Source: Pandoraea iniqua (GTDB taxonomy: Bacteria; Pseudomonadota; Gammaproteobacteria; Burkholderiales; Burkholderiaceae). From it: a stretch of 64,000 nt of DNA. Location of the stretch: contig NZ_CABPSF010000004.1 of assembly GCF_902459685.1 (NCBI RefSeq), positions 248,001 through 312,000 on the forward strand, written 5' to 3'. The stretch's first letter is position 1; the number at the start of each line of letters is the position of its first letter. Below the pieces are notes generated by a model. That model had not been told where the DNA came from. It did no database searches and saw only the letters and a list, made by a program, of their open reading frames with translations. Below, piece by piece: positions 53,118 to 63,265 of this stretch. Made by a program: the position numbers and the translations under genes.

Positions 53118-54617
53118 ATGTCAGGACCCTATATCCTCGCGTTCGATCAGGGCACGACCAGTTCGCGTGCGTTGTTGTTCGATCGCGACGGGCATGTCGT
53201 AGCCACGGCGCAAAAGGAATTCCGTCAGATCTATCCGCATCCGGGCTGGGTCGAACACGACCCGCGCGAAATCTGGTCGACGCAAGCCGGTGTCGCCGCT
53301 GAAGCCCTGACGCATGCCGGTGTGGGCGGCGTCGACATTGCGGCCATCGGCATCACCAATCAGCGCGAGACGACCATCGTCTGGGATCGCCGCACGGGCG
53401 AGCCGGTGTACAACGCCATCGTTTGGCAGGACCGCCGCACGGCCGACTTCTGCGAGCGGTTGCGGGCCGACGGCGCGCAGGATCTGGTCGCGAGCCGCAC
53501 GGGCCTGCGCATCGATGCGTACTTCTCCGGCAGCAAGATTCGCTGGATTCTCGACAACGTGGCCGGCGCGCGCGAGGCGGCCGAAGCCGGGCATCTGGCG
53601 TTCGGCACAGTCGATAGCTGGCTCGTCTGGCATCTGACCGGCGGCAAACTGCACGTGACCGACGTGTCCAACGCGTCGCGCACCATGCTCTTCAACATCC
53701 ACCGTCTCGAATGGGACGACGAGTTGCTCGCGCTGCTCGGCGTGCCGCGTCAGATGCTGCCCGAGGTGCGCTCGTCGAGCGAGGTGTACGGCCATACCAC
53801 CACGTCGCTGCTCTCGAAGCCAGTACCGATTGCGGGCATCGCGGGCGATCAGCAGGCGGCACTCTTCGGGCAGATGTGTCTGCGCCCGGGCATGGTGAAG
53901 AACACCTACGGCACCGGCTGTTTCATGGTGATGAACACCGGCGACAAGCCGCAGGCATCGAGTCACAACCTGCTCACGACGGTGGCATGGAAGATCGGCG
54001 ACCGCGTCGACTATGCGCTCGAAGGCAGCATCTTTATCGGTGGCGCCGTCGTGCAATGGCTGCGCGACGGGCTGGGCATCATTCGTCACTCGCGCGACGT
54101 CGAGGCGCTGGCGACCAGCGTGCCCGATGCCGACGGTGTCGTGCTCGTGCCCGCGTTTGCCGGGCTCGGCGCGCCGCACTGGCAGCCGCATGCGCGCGGC
54201 ACGCTGTTCGGCGCGACACGCGGCACGACGGCGGCACACGTTGCGCGGGCGGCGCTCGACAGCATTGCGTTCCAGACACTCGACGTGTTGCGCGCCATGG
54301 AAGCGGACGCGGGGCTGCATGTCGCCGAGTTGCGCGTCGACGGCGGGGCGGCGGCCAACGATCTGCTGATGCAGTGGCAGGCCGACCTGCTGGGGGCCGA
54401 CGTCGTGCGCCCGAACGTGATCGAGACAACCGCCGCCGGGGCCGCCTACCTCGCGGGGCTTGCGGTAGGCTTCTGGCCGGATATCGATACGCTGCAACGC
54501 CAATGGCAGTTGCAACGGCGCTTCTCGCGCAAGCTTTCGGAAGAGGAAGTGAATCGCGCCGTCAAAGGCTGGCAGCGCGCGGTGAGGGCGGCAAAAGTGT
54601 GGGCGGAGGAAGGCTGA
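53118..54617 (+). CDS. glpK: Glycerol kinase GlpK
   Basis: A 499-residue FGGY kinase that phosphorylates glycerol with ATP to sn-glycerol-3-phosphate, the substrate of GlpD. Marks: [54 protein letters not shown] and the ATP-site [26 protein letters not shown] precedes ATG 53118, 103 bases after glpD, so it is probably co-transcribed. The glycerol channel gene glpF is not in the window. Confidence 0.97.
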   Translation: MSGPYILAFDQGTTSSRALLFDRDGHVVATAQKEFRQIYPHPGWVEHDPREIWSTQAGVAAEALTHAGVGGVDIAAIGITNQRETTIVWDRRTGEPVYNAIVWQDRRTADFCERLRADGAQDLVASRTGLRIDAYFSGSKIRWILDNVAGAREAAEAGHLAFGTVDSWLVWHLTGGKLHVTDVSNASRTMLFNIHRLEWDDELLALLGVPRQMLPEVRSSSEVYGHTTTSLLSKPVPIAGIAGDQQAALFGQMCLRPGMVKNTYGTGCFMVMNTGDKPQASSHNLLTTVAWKIGDRVDYALEGSIFIGGAVVQWLRDGLGIIRHSRDVEALATSVPDADGVVLVPAFAGLGAPHWQPHARGTLFGATRGTTAAHVARAALDSIAFQTLDVLRAMEADAGLHVAELRVDGGAAANDLLMQWQADLLGADVVRPNVIETTAAGAAYLAGLAVGFWPDIDTLQRQWQLQRRFSRKLSEEEVNRAVKGWQRAVRAAKVWAEEG

Positions 54618-55368
54618 ACTTCAGCCTCTCTCCCCCATCAACGCATCGCCCGACCGGGGGCGACTTGGCGACGGTCGCCGGCCGCTTCGTGACGGCGATG
54701 CCGCCAACTGGCGCAACGCTCGCGCGGGTGGCTGCGGGCTGATTTGGCCGGGCTCGCGGGCGCGAGCGACCGGGCACAGGGACTTAGGGCGCAAGGCCCG
54801 GTTCGGCGCATTTGCATGATCCCCTCCCCGACAGTTACCGTCGCATGTCGCGACCCATCTCACTGATTCACTGGTGCAATCCGCCCGCGTCCGGGGCGCT
54901 CCCGGCGAGGGTGCTGCGTCGGGCGTGCCGGGGCCATGTGGCGTGCATGGCGATGTTCCCGAAGCGTGAAACCCTGGCGAAGAGACTTCTCCGGAGGCGG
55001 ACGGCTTGCCCCCTTGACGATGCGAGAAGCGTGCCATCTTCTGCAACCCCATGAATCTACGGGCGAATTCACCGAACGAAACGGGGTATCCCGACGGCTT
55101 CGGTGAAAAACGTTTCAGGAATGAAAGATAAATGTGGCAGCGGCAGGGGCGTTTGGATCGGCAGCGGTAGCCGGGTGCTGCGGCAGGGCGCGCGTCACGA
55201 TTGTTCGTGTGGGTGACGGCAAATTAGGCAATGCACTTGACACTCAATGCCGGCGGGCGTTTGCGCCGGTACATGCATAGTTATGCAAAGGGTTATCAAC
55301 AGTAGTTGTGGATATCCTTGGCGTAATGATCCGCAGGCGAAAGCCACCTGCGGATCACGGACTTGACG
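54618..55368. other. Long intergenic region without a recognised gene
   Basis: About 750 bases between glpK and the FAH-family gene. Several open frames exist on both strands but none has a ribosome binding site, gene-like composition or recognisable motif. The right end (55250-55320) is AT-richer and holds two near-matches to DnaA boxes. A hairpin at 55327 closes the region. I see no known RNA class. Confidence 0.5.
55327..55357 (-). terminator. Hairpin after the FAH-family gene, weak terminator
   Basis: TGATCCGCAGG and CCTGCGGATCA are perfect 11-bp arms with a 9-base loop, 12 bases beyond the minus-strand stop. Only ATTACG follows on that strand, so the T-run is poor. Confidence 0.55.
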
Positions 55369-56073
55369 TCAGGCGGCCGGCTTTTGGCCGACGGTGAAGG
55401 CGATCTCGCCTACACCGGCCACACCGGCAGTGACCTTGTCGCCCGGTTCGAGCGCACCGACGCCGGCGGGGGTGCCGGTGAAGATCAGGTCGCCCGCCAC
55501 CAGCTTCACGCTGCGCGAGATTTCGGCGATGAGATCGGGCACCGACCAGATCAGCTCGTTCAGATCGCCGACCTGACGGTTGTCACCGTTCACGTCGAGC
55601 CACACACGGCCTTCCTTCGGATGACCCACTTCGGCCACGGCATGCAGCGGACCGCACGGGGCCGACGCGTCGAACGCCTTGCCCCAGTCCCACGGACGGC
55701 GCGTGTCCTTTGCCTGTTGTTGCAGGTCGCGGCGCGTCAGGTCGACACCCACGCCATAGCCCCACACGAGCGAGAGGGCTTGTGATGCGTCCACGTTCTC
55801 GCCGTCGGCGCCAATGGCCACGACCAGCTCGATCTCGTGGTGCAGCTCGTTGGTGAGCGGCGGGTAGGGCAGCGTGCCCTCGGCAGCTACCACAGCGTCG
55901 GCGGGCTTCATGAAGAAGAACGGCGGTTCGCGATCCGGGTTGCTGCCCATTTCACGCGCGTGGGCGGCGTAGTTACGGCCCACGCAGAACACGCGGCGCA
56001 CGGGGAAACGGGCATCGCTGCCGGCAACTGCAACCGACGCCTGCGGCGCCGGCGAAATGACGAATTGGCTCAT
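55369..56073 (-). CDS. Fumarylacetoacetate-hydrolase family protein (fumarylpyruvate-hydrolase-like)
   Basis: A 234-residue Mg2+-dependent C-C bond hydrolase or decarboxylase. The metal ligands lie in HHEIELVVAIG and in GVGVDLTRRDLQ; FCVGRNYAAHAREMG and TGTPAGVGALEPGD are family marks. The short form and sequence style resemble fumarylpyruvate hydrolase of the gentisate pathway, but no gentisate dioxygenase is present, so the substrate is open. ATG 56071-56073 begins the conserved part. It is downstream of a VOC gene (56 bases), and both are divergent from a LysR gene. Confidence 0.9.
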   Translation of the reverse strand: MSQFVISPAPQASVAVAGSDARFPVRRVFCVGRNYAAHAREMGSNPDREPPFFFMKPADAVVAAEGTLPYPPLTNELHHEIELVVAIGADGENVDASQALSLVWGYGVGVDLTRRDLQQQAKDTRRPWDWGKAFDASAPCGPLHAVAEVGHPKEGRVWLDVNGDNRQVGDLNELIWSVPDLIAEISRSVKLVAGDLIFTGTPAGVGALEPGDKVTAGVAGVGEIAFTVGQKPAA

Positions 56074-56129
56074 GAGAAAACTCGTGGCGTGATTAAAACT
56101 TCGGAAACGTTTGAAACGACACCCGCCGA

Positions 56130-56549
56130 TTACTTGGCAAACACCTGCGACAGATCGGCAAACGCCTTGAACTCCAGTGCGTTGCCGGCCGGGTCGTAGA
56201 AGAACAGCGTGGCTTGCTCGCCCACCTGCCCGGCAAAGCGCACATGCGGCTCGATCACGAAACGGGTGCCTGCCGCGCGCAGACGCTCGGCGAGCGCATG
56301 CCACGCGGGCATGTCAAGGATAACGCCGAAATGCGGAACGGGAACTTCATCGCCGTCGACCGGGTTCGTGATGCGCTTGCCGGCTTCTTCCGGCGAGAGA
56401 TGCGCGACCAGTTGATGGCCGAAGAAATCGAAGTCGATCCAGTGATCTGAACTGCGGCCTTCGGGGCAGCCCATCACGCCGCCGTAGAAGCGGCGGGCGG
56501 CTTCGAGGTTGTCGACGGGGAAGGCGAGATGGAACAGGGGCGTGGCCAT
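56130..56549 (-). CDS. VOC-superfamily protein (dioxygenase-like)
   Basis: A 139-residue single VOC module starting [20 protein letters not shown]. Likely metal ligands are His7, His in VPHFGVIL and Glu in NALEFKAF near the C-terminus. The long loop with [15 protein letters not shown] is typical of glyoxalase-like dioxygenase relatives. ATG 56547-56549 was chosen from the conserved start. It is the first gene of a probable two-gene unit with the FAH-family hydrolase, and the LysR gene at 56731 is divergent. Together they may open and hydrolyse a ring-derived acid. Confidence 0.88.
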   Translation of the reverse strand: MATPLFHLAFPVDNLEAARRFYGGVMGCPEGRSSDHWIDFDFFGHQLVAHLSPEEAGKRITNPVDGDEVPVPHFGVILDMPAWHALAERLRAAGTRFVIEPHVRFAGQVGEQATLFFYDPAGNALEFKAFADLSQVFAK

Positions 56550-56730
56550 AGAGGTCTCCGGTGCAATGTGGGGTTGAACGGCGCTCCGGCGGCGGGGCAT
56601 CAAAAAGGCGGCGCCGTGCGTCGAAATCGGCCCGCCGGACGGGGTGGGCCTATTTGCGGTAAATTCTATCCATCGATAAAAATAATAAGAAACGAATAAT
56701 TCGGCGACTCAGCATCAAAAATTTCGATTT

Positions 56731-57708
56731 ATGATCCGATACCTCAAAACCTTTGTCACGGCAGCCGAAACCGCGTCGTTCTCGGCGGCGGGCGCGCGTC
56801 TCGGTTTGACGCAGTCCGCGGTCAGTGCGCAGATCCAGCGGCTGGAGGACGATCTCGGTGTCCTGCTCTTCGAGCGTACCGGGCGCGCGGTGTCGCTCTC
56901 CGACGACGGACGGCGTCTGCTTGCGCAGGCGCAGGGCGTCGTGTCGGCCTATCAGTCGATGCGCGGGGAAGCCGGGTCGCAGGGCGCGCAGGCGGCGCTA
57001 GCCCCCATCCATATCGGCGCCATTCTGACCGTGCAATTGGGCTTGTTACCCGGTGCGATTCAGCGCTGGTCAGCGGCGCCCGCCAGATCGGCCGGAGCAT
57101 CGGCCGGCGCTGCCTCATTGGCGTCAATCGCGTCGTCGACATCGTCCCCCGCGTTGCCGCATCTGAACATCGTGCCGGGCATGTCGGTGCAGTTGCTCGC
57201 GCAGATCGATGCTCGCGAACTCGATCTCGCCGTGATGATCCGCCCACGCATCGGCGTGCCGGCCGACATGAAATGGATCACGTTGATGCACGAGCCGTAC
57301 GTCGCCATCGCGCCCAAGGGCACACGCGGCACCGTCGCCGATTGGGCGGCTGCGCTGCCGTTCGTGCGCTACAACCGGCGCTCGTACGGCGGCGATCTGG
57401 TCGAGCGATATCTGCGCCGTCATCGGCTGTGGGTGCGCGAGGGCGTTGAGCTGGACGAACCCGAAGTCATCCTGCGCATGGTGCGCGCCCGGCTTGGCTG
57501 GGCGATGGTGCCTGCGACGTTGATCGGCTTGCCGGGCGACGGGGTGGCCACGGGAAAGACGGCCGCGGCCGGTGTGCAGGTCTTGCCGCTCAGCGGTGTG
57601 CCGTTGACCCGGGAGCTGGGGGTGCTGGCGCGTCAGTCGGCGCTCAAGCGCGAACCGGTGGCGGCGCTGGTGAAGTGTCTGACCGACGAGGCGCAGTCGC
57701 GCGGATAA
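56731..57708 (+). CDS. LysR-family regulator with an Ala/Ser-rich insertion
   Basis: A 325-residue LysR regulator starting MIRYLKTFVTAAETASFSAA, with the recognition helix in GLTQSAVSAQIQRLEDDLGV. Within the first part of the effector domain, residues about 111-143, the sequence becomes an Ala/Ser/Pro-rich stretch (SAAPARSAGASAGAASLASI and on) that ordinary LysR proteins lack, apparently a low-complexity insertion in a surface loop. It is divergent from the VOC and FAH-family genes and probably regulates them. The upstream 80 bases are AT-rich. It converges on the efflux operon with a 16-base gap. Confidence 0.9.
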   Translation: MIRYLKTFVTAAETASFSAAGARLGLTQSAVSAQIQRLEDDLGVLLFERTGRAVSLSDDGRRLLAQAQGVVSAYQSMRGEAGSQGAQAALAPIHIGAILTVQLGLLPGAIQRWSAAPARSAGASAGAASLASIASSTSSPALPHLNIVPGMSVQLLAQIDARELDLAVMIRPRIGVPADMKWITLMHEPYVAIAPKGTRGTVADWAAALPFVRYNRRSYGGDLVERYLRRHRLWVREGVELDEPEVILRMVRARLGWAMVPATLIGLPGDGVATGKTAAAGVQVLPLSGVPLTRELGVLARQSALKREPVAALVKCLTDEAQSRG

Positions 57709-57724
57709 CGGGGCATCGACGGCG

Positions 57725-59275
57725 TCATTTCTGATCGGGTGTGGCCGCTGCACTCGTTGGACTCTTTGGACTCGCGGCATCGGCCGCACCACCTCCCAAT
57801 GCCTGCCAGAGCGCCGCAGTGTCCGCCAGACGTGCGCCTTGCGCTTCGAGTTGGGCGCGCGTGGCATCCAGCGCTTGACGCTGCACGTCGAGCAACGAGA
57901 GATGACTGATGCCTCCCGCGCGATACCGCTCGCTGGCAATCCGGTAAGCCGTCTCGGTGCGCTTCGCGGCGTCGGCCCTTGCCGAGAGCGTATTGGCATC
58001 GGCTTCAAGCGCGCGCATCGTATCGGCCACTTGGGCAAGGCCGAGCAGCACCGTGTCTTGATACGACGCCAGTGCCGCGTCGTAGGCGGCCACGGCCGAG
58101 CGCCGTTGCGCACGCAATTCCCCGCCCCGAAAGATCGGCTGCAACAGGTTCATGCCGATATTCCAGATATTGATGCCGTCGCCGAGATCGGCCGTGCGCA
58201 TGCGCTGCGTGCCGAAGCTGCCCGAGAGCGTGAACTGCGGAAACAGGTTAGCTGTGGCCACGCCCACGTCGGCGCTCGCCTTGTGCAGCATCGCTTCGGC
58301 AGCGCGAACATCGGGGCGGCGCTGCGCGAGCGTCGAGGGCAGTGCCACCGGCACGGTCTGGGGCAAACGCAGCGAAGCGAGATCGATCGCCGGCGACGTG
58401 AATGCGCCCGGCGGCTTGCCGAGCCATCGTGCCAATTGGTGATCGTACTGGGCAATCTGCAAACGCAGCGGGGGCAACTGCGCTTGTGTTTGCGCGACGA
58501 GCGCGGCCTGATTCTGCACGTCGAGCACGGCGACGCCGCCTGCGCGCTGGCGAGCCTGTGTGATGTCGAGTTGCGCCTGTTGCGCGCTCAACATGCCGTC
58601 CAATGCTGAGAGCTGCGCGCGCAGCGTGGCTTGGCGCAATGCCGCCGTGACCACATTGCCCGCCAACGTCAGCCGGGCGGCTTCAAGCTCGAAGCGCTGG
58701 TAGTCGACTTGTGCGGCCAGGCCTTCGAGCGCGCGGCGCGTGCCACCGAACACGTCGAGCGTGTACGAGATGTCGATGCTCGCGTTGTAGAGCGTGAACG
58801 GCCCCGGGTTCGGTACGCTGGTGATGCCGAACGATTGCAGATCGACCTGTTCACGCGTGGCGGAGAGCTTGAGGTCCGCCGACGGCAGCAACCGTGCACC
58901 TGCCTGCCCGCGATAGTCTTCCTGCGCCTGACGCAACTTCGCTTCGGCCTGCTTCAGCGTGGGGCTGTCGGCAAACGCCTGCGCCACGAGGGCATCGAGC
59001 GTGGGTGAGCCGAAGCGGGTCCACCAGTCGAGCGGCAAGTTCGCATCGGGCGTGAGGGTCTGTGGCTCGCCCTGTAGGCTGTCGGCGCTGGCCGTCGTCA
59101 GCGGGGCGGTGCCGGTCGTGTACTGCGCAACGTCTGGCGGCGCGGGCGTCTTGAAGTCGGGGCCGACGGCGCAGGCGCTCAATAACACGGCGCTCAGCAA
59201 TACGGCGCCGGCCAGCATGGCGGCAGCGGTACGGGGTTGAATTCGGCCAATTGGGCTCACTCGAATTGCGCGCAT
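57725..59275 (-). CDS. NodT-family outer-membrane efflux lipoprotein
   Basis: A 516-residue TolC-like outer-membrane channel subunit. The signal peptide ends in the lipobox LLSAC (Cys35), followed by the family start AVGPDFKTPAPP. The protein has the two OEP repeats, with RPDVRAAEAMLHKASADVGV as the conserved centre of the second. The C-terminus after residue 490 is Ala/Ser/Thr-rich. It is the last gene of the four-gene minus-strand efflux operon and gives the pump its exit duct. Confidence 0.93.
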   Translation of the reverse strand: MRAIRVSPIGRIQPRTAAAMLAGAVLLSAVLLSACAVGPDFKTPAPPDVAQYTTGTAPLTTASADSLQGEPQTLTPDANLPLDWWTRFGSPTLDALVAQAFADSPTLKQAEAKLRQAQEDYRGQAGARLLPSADLKLSATREQVDLQSFGITSVPNPGPFTLYNASIDISYTLDVFGGTRRALEGLAAQVDYQRFELEAARLTLAGNVVTAALRQATLRAQLSALDGMLSAQQAQLDITQARQRAGGVAVLDVQNQAALVAQTQAQLPPLRLQIAQYDHQLARWLGKPPGAFTSPAIDLASLRLPQTVPVALPSTLAQRRPDVRAAEAMLHKASADVGVATANLFPQFTLSGSFGTQRMRTADLGDGINIWNIGMNLLQPIFRGGELRAQRRSAVAAYDAALASYQDTVLLGLAQVADTMRALEADANTLSARADAAKRTETAYRIASERYRAGGISHLSLLDVQRQALDATRAQLEAQGARLADTAALWQALGGGAADAASPKSPTSAAATPDQK

Positions 59276-59282
59276 GGTGGCC

Positions 59283-60425
59283 TCAGTCGAGCGTGCGTTT
59301 GTAGAACTTCACCGCCACGGTCATCAACACGGCGGAGAAGACCAGCAGCGGCCACAGATCGTGCCACGCGTCGCCCCAGCCATTGCCCTTGAGCAGAATG
59401 CCGCGAATCAGCCGGTTGAAGTACGTGAGCGGCAGCACGTTGCCGATGGCTTGCGCCCACTCAGGCATGCCCCGAAACGGGAACATGAAACCCGACAGCA
59501 GCATGTTCGGCAAGAAGTAGAAGACCGTGAGTTGCATCGCCTGCAACTGGTTCTGTGCGAACGACGACACCGTGATGCCGACGGTCAGATTTGCCGCGAT
59601 GAACACCAGCGCCGACAGATAGATGGCGATCACGCTGCCCACGAACGGCACGTGAAACACGAACCGCGCGGCGAGCAGGATGATGGTCGCCTGAATCAGG
59701 CCGATGGCGATGTACGGCACGATCTTGCCCAGCATCACTTCGATGGGCAGCACGGGCGTGGCGAGCAAGTTCTCCATGGTGCCGCGCTCGCGTTCGCGCA
59801 CGATGGCGAGGCCGGTCATCATCGCGAGCGTCATGGTCAGAATGACGCCCATGAGCCCGGGAATGATGTTGTATTGCGTGATGCCTTCGGCGTTATAGAG
59901 CCGGTGAACCTGCACGTCGAATGCGCTTTGTCCGCCTGCGACCGAGGCGAGCCCGCCCGTCAGGTCCTTCTGTGCGACCGACTGCGCGATCGCCGGCAGG
60001 GCACCCAGTGCCGAGGCCATGGCCATCGGGTCGGTGGCGTCGGCTTCCACGAGTAGCGCAGGGCGCTCACCGCGCAGCAAACGACGTGTGAAATCGGCGG
60101 GAATGTTCACCACGAACTGCACGCGTCCCTGCGCGAGCGCGGTGCGGCCGGCTTCTTCGCTGTCGAGCGTTTCGGTAAAGCGAAAGTATTCGGAATGCTC
60201 CATCGCGGCCACGAAGCTCCGCGTGAACTCGCTGTGGTCGTGAATCAGCGCCGCAGTAGGCATGTGCTTCGGATCGGTATTGATCGCGAAGCCGAAGAGC
60301 GTGAGTTGCACGAGCGGCACGCCGATGATCATGGCAAACGTCACCCGGTCGCGCCGCAGTTGCAAAAACTCTTTGCACACGATGCTCCACCAGCGCGAGA
60401 GCGAGAACCCGAACGTCGCGTTCAT
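59283..60425 (-). CDS. ABC-2 type transporter permease
   Basis: A 380-residue permease of the YhhJ/YbhR type. One N-terminal membrane helix (about 27-47) is followed by a large periplasmic domain and five helices at the C-terminal end (from about 175). Marks: LQLRRDRVTFAMIIGVPLVQ and RERERGTMENLLATPVLPIE. Its start overlaps the ATPase stop by four bases (ATGA), so the two are translationally coupled. It works as a dimer, or with a second permease elsewhere, to export drugs or hydrophobic compounds. Confidence 0.93.
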   Translation of the reverse strand: MNATFGFSLSRWWSIVCKEFLQLRRDRVTFAMIIGVPLVQLTLFGFAINTDPKHMPTAALIHDHSEFTRSFVAAMEHSEYFRFTETLDSEEAGRTALAQGRVQFVVNIPADFTRRLLRGERPALLVEADATDPMAMASALGALPAIAQSVAQKDLTGGLASVAGGQSAFDVQVHRLYNAEGITQYNIIPGLMGVILTMTLAMMTGLAIVRERERGTMENLLATPVLPIEVMLGKIVPYIAIGLIQATIILLAARFVFHVPFVGSVIAIYLSALVFIAANLTVGITVSSFAQNQLQAMQLTVFYFLPNMLLSGFMFPFRGMPEWAQAIGNVLPLTYFNRLIRGILLKGNGWGDAWHDLWPLLVFSAVLMTVAVKFYKRTLD

Positions 60426-61384
60426 GCGTCGTCTCCGAAGTTGTCTTTCGCGTGGCTCATCAGATAGATGAACACGTCTTCGAGGCTGGTGTCGATGGGC
60501 GTGACGGTGAGGCCCTTGGCGTCGGCCTGCGCGCGCAGCGTTTTCTCCAGTGCGGCAGCGTCCTGACCGCTGACGTGCAGCGCGCTGCCGAACGCGACGG
60601 TTTGCGCTACGCCCGGTTGTTCGCGCAGCTCACGCGCCAGATCGACGAGGTTGTCGCCGTGCACGGTCCACGTGGACAGGTGCTGGCTTTCGATCACTTC
60701 GGCCGCCGTGCCTTGCGCGAGCAACTCGCCGTACGAGATATAGGCGAGCTTGTGGCAGCGCTCGGCTTCATCCATGTAATGCGTGCTCACGAGGACTGAT
60801 ATGCCTTTCGCGGCCAACTCGTGCAGTTCTTCCCAGAAGTCGCGCCGGGCGGTCGGGTCGACCCCGGCGGTCGGTTCGTCGAGCAGCAACACGCGCGGTT
60901 CGTGCAGCATGCAGGCGGCCAGCGCGAGCCGTTGTTTCCAGCCACCGGAGAGCGAACCGGTGAGTTGTTTTGCGCGGCCTTTCAAGCCCAGACTCTCGAT
61001 GGCGCGGTCGACGGCTTCACGGCGATTCGGCATGCCGTACACGCGGGCGACGAAATCGAGATTTTCGCGAATCGTCAGGTCTTCCCAGTAAGAGAAGCGC
61101 TGCGTCATGTAGCCGACCTCGCGCTTGATCTGCGCGCTCTCGCGCACGATGTCGTAGCCCAGACAGGTGCCGCTGCCCGAGTCGGGCGTGAGCAGCCCGC
61201 ACATCATGCGGATGCACGTGGTCTTGCCGCTGCCGTTCGGGCCGAGAAAACCGAAGATCTCGCCACGCCGCACTTGCAGCGACACGTCCTTGACGACGTG
61301 TTTGTCGCCGAAATGCTTGTTCAGGCCATTCACATCGATGGCGAGCGAATCGTCACGCGCGTGCGGTGCCGTGGCGGCGCTCAT
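60422..61384 (-). CDS. ABC transporter ATP-binding protein
   Basis: A 320-residue ATPase with one nucleotide-binding domain. Walker [10 protein letters not shown] (about 50-58), signature LSGGWKQRL and Walker [14 protein letters not shown] are intact. The C-terminal 80 residues are the DUF4162-like tail common in drug exporters. E. coli YbhF has two fused domains, so this is the single-domain form and should dimerise. Its start overlaps the HlyD stop (ATGA) and its stop overlaps the permease start. Confidence 0.95.
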   Translation of the reverse strand: MSAATAPHARDDSLAIDVNGLNKHFGDKHVVKDVSLQVRRGEIFGFLGPNGSGKTTCIRMMCGLLTPDSGSGTCLGYDIVRESAQIKREVGYMTQRFSYWEDLTIRENLDFVARVYGMPNRREAVDRAIESLGLKGRAKQLTGSLSGGWKQRLALAACMLHEPRVLLLDEPTAGVDPTARRDFWEELHELAAKGISVLVSTHYMDEAERCHKLAYISYGELLAQGTAAEVIESQHLSTWTVHGDNLVDLARELREQPGVAQTVAFGSALHVSGQDAAALEKTLRAQADAKGLTVTPIDTSLEDVFIYLMSHAKDNFGDDA

Positions 61385-62337
61385 GGCCGGCTCACCTGTA
61401 CCGGCTGACCCGGGTTGAGCTTGATGGCATCTGCCGGCGCCGGATGCGCCTCGACCATGTACACGAGCTTGTCGCGCGTATCGTTGCTGTAGATCACGGG
61501 CGGTGTGTATTCCGCTTCGCTGGCGACGTACGTGATGCGGGCGTCGACACCGGCGCCGCAGCCGTCACAGGCGATATGGACGGTCTGGCCGGCCTGCAAA
61601 CTGCCCAGTGCCGACTCGGGGACGAAGAAGCGCACCTTGATGTTCTGCGGCGGCAACAGGCGCACGACCGGGCTGCCGGCATTTACCCACTCGCCGACGC
61701 GGAACATCGTGTCGTACACGCGCCCGGCGGCCACGGCCACAGGGTGCTTCTGCGCGAGCTGCCAGTCGGCCTGCGCCAGCGAGGCGCGGGCCACGTCGAC
61801 CTGTGCCGCTTGTGCCTGACGCTGCGCTTCGCGTCCGGGCAGCCGTGCTACGGCGAGGCTGCTTTGCAATTCCTGCACATGGGCCACGCTGCTGCGGGCA
61901 TCGGCGCGGCTGGCGTCGAGTTGTTCACGTGAGATGCCACCGGCGGCGTACTGCGCCTGATCGCGGTCGAACTGCGCGACCGCCTTGTCGCGCGTGGCGA
62001 TGGCTTGCGTGATCTGCGCTTGCGAGACGGCGATTTCGTCAGGGCGCTTGCCGGTGTCGAGGTCGCGCAACTGGGCTTGCGCACTGGCGAGCGTTTCGCG
62101 CGCGTGGGCCTGTGCGGCCAGTTCATAAGTGGATTCGAGATCGAAGAGGGCGTCACCGGCCTTGACCTGCTGGCCGCGCGCAACCGAGAGCTTCTGCAAG
62201 GTGCCGGCCTGTGACGAGGCCACGTTGACGAACTCGCCTTCGGCATAGCCCTGCCACGGCTTGGTGCCGTTGTCGCCGCACCCGGTCAGCGCCAGCAGGG
62301 CGGCCAGTGTGGCAACGGTCATCACGTTGGTGCTCAT
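61381..62337 (-). CDS. HlyD-family periplasmic adaptor (efflux)
   Basis: A 318-residue membrane-fusion protein that links the inner-membrane ABC pump to the NodT channel. The N-terminus MSTNVMTVATLAALLALTGC has a lipobox (Cys20), so it is a lipoprotein rather than a transmembrane adaptor. The biotinyl-lipoyl domain starts at SSQAGTLQKLSVARGQQVKA, a long alpha-hairpin spans about 75-190, and the beta-barrel follows (VRFFVPESALGSLQAGQTVH). ATG 62335-62337 is the start; it is the first gene of the operon, so the promoter is upstream in 62338-62590. Confidence 0.93.
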   Translation of the reverse strand: MSTNVMTVATLAALLALTGCGDNGTKPWQGYAEGEFVNVASSQAGTLQKLSVARGQQVKAGDALFDLESTYELAAQAHARETLASAQAQLRDLDTGKRPDEIAVSQAQITQAIATRDKAVAQFDRDQAQYAAGGISREQLDASRADARSSVAHVQELQSSLAVARLPGREAQRQAQAAQVDVARASLAQADWQLAQKHPVAVAAGRVYDTMFRVGEWVNAGSPVVRLLPPQNIKVRFFVPESALGSLQAGQTVHIACDGCGAGVDARITYVASEAEYTPPVIYSNDTRDKLVYMVEAHPAPADAIKLNPGQPVQVSRP

Positions 62338-62590
62338 GGGGGTCTCTCCCGGCATGATGCGTCTCGTGTCTCCGGTCTCGCGTCTTGGACCAGGAGGTTG
62401 TCCGCTGCCACCTTAGCGCAAAAGCGCATGCGGCGGCAATTCGGGCAAGCGGGGCTGCGGGGCGAGACGGAAGGGCTGTCCATGCGCGTGCGGGGACTCT
62501 CTGCTATTGTGCGCACATATCCGGTTGCGCACGGGGGCGCGTGCCGTCAGGGCGCAGCGTGCCGGACCTCATGCAAGGAGCTTGATTTTT

Positions 62591-63157
62591 ATGTCTCACG
62601 ACACGTTCGACGAAAACGACTGGAAGCGATTCCTCAAACATCTCGGCGAAGACCCGGACCGTCCCGGCCTGCACGAAACGCCTGCCCGCGTGAGCAAGGC
62701 ATGGCGTCAATGGACGTCCGGCTACGGGCAAGACCCGGCCGAAGTGCTCAAGGTCTTCGAAGACGGCGCAGAGCAATACAACGAATTGATCGTCGTGCGC
62801 GGTATTCCGGTGTACAGCCATTGCGAACACCACCTTGCCCCGTTCTTCGGCAAGGCCACCATCGGCTATCTGCCGAACGGCAAGATCGTGGGTCTCTCGA
62901 AGCTCACGCGGCTGGTCGATTGTTTTGCACGCCGCTTGCAGGTGCAGGAACGCCTGACCGTGCAGATCGCCGATGCGTTGATGACGCACCTGCAACCGAA
63001 GGCGGTCGGCGTGGTGGTGTCGTGCCGCCACATGTGCATGGAGAGCCGTGGCATTCGTACGGCGGGCGAGGAAACGGTGACGTCGTCGATGCTCGGCGAA
63101 TTGCAGCCGAACCTCGCACTGCGCACGGAATTTCTCGCGCTCGCACGCGACAAGTAA
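62591..63157 (+). CDS. folE: GTP cyclohydrolase I FolE
   Basis: A 188-residue enzyme that converts GTP to 7,8-dihydroneopterin triphosphate, the first step of folate synthesis. The zinc ligands lie in SHCEHHLAPF (Cys78) and in VVSCRHMCMESRG; GLSKLTRLVDCFARRLQVQE is the typical core. The N-terminus GEDPDRPGLHETPARVSKAW is family standard. AAGGAG lies 11 bases before ATG 62591. It is a single gene divergent from the efflux operon and closed by a terminator. Confidence 0.96.
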   Translation: MSHDTFDENDWKRFLKHLGEDPDRPGLHETPARVSKAWRQWTSGYGQDPAEVLKVFEDGAEQYNELIVVRGIPVYSHCEHHLAPFFGKATIGYLPNGKIVGLSKLTRLVDCFARRLQVQERLTVQIADALMTHLQPKAVGVVVSCRHMCMESRGIRTAGEETVTSSMLGELQPNLALRTEFLALARDK

Positions 63158-63188
63158 GGCCCGTCGCGAAGTCAGCCGGCGCCACAGT

Positions 63189-63226
63189 AAAAAGCGCCGA
63201 CCGGATTACCCGGTCGGCGCTTTTTT
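63189..63226. terminator. Bidirectional Rho-independent terminator
   Basis: AAGCGCCGACCGG and CCGGTCGGCGCTT pair over 13 bases with A- and T-runs on the two sides. It serves folE and the convergent YbhB-family gene. Confidence 0.92.
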
Positions 63227-63265
63227 CATGTGGAGTTGACGTTGCGTCGCCGCTCGGCGTAACCG

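Noticed and set aside
55293-55315. Two DnaA-box-like nonamers (TTATCAACA and TGTGGATAT)
   Set aside because: Each has one mismatch, there are only two, and no replication genes or AT-rich unwinding element are nearby.
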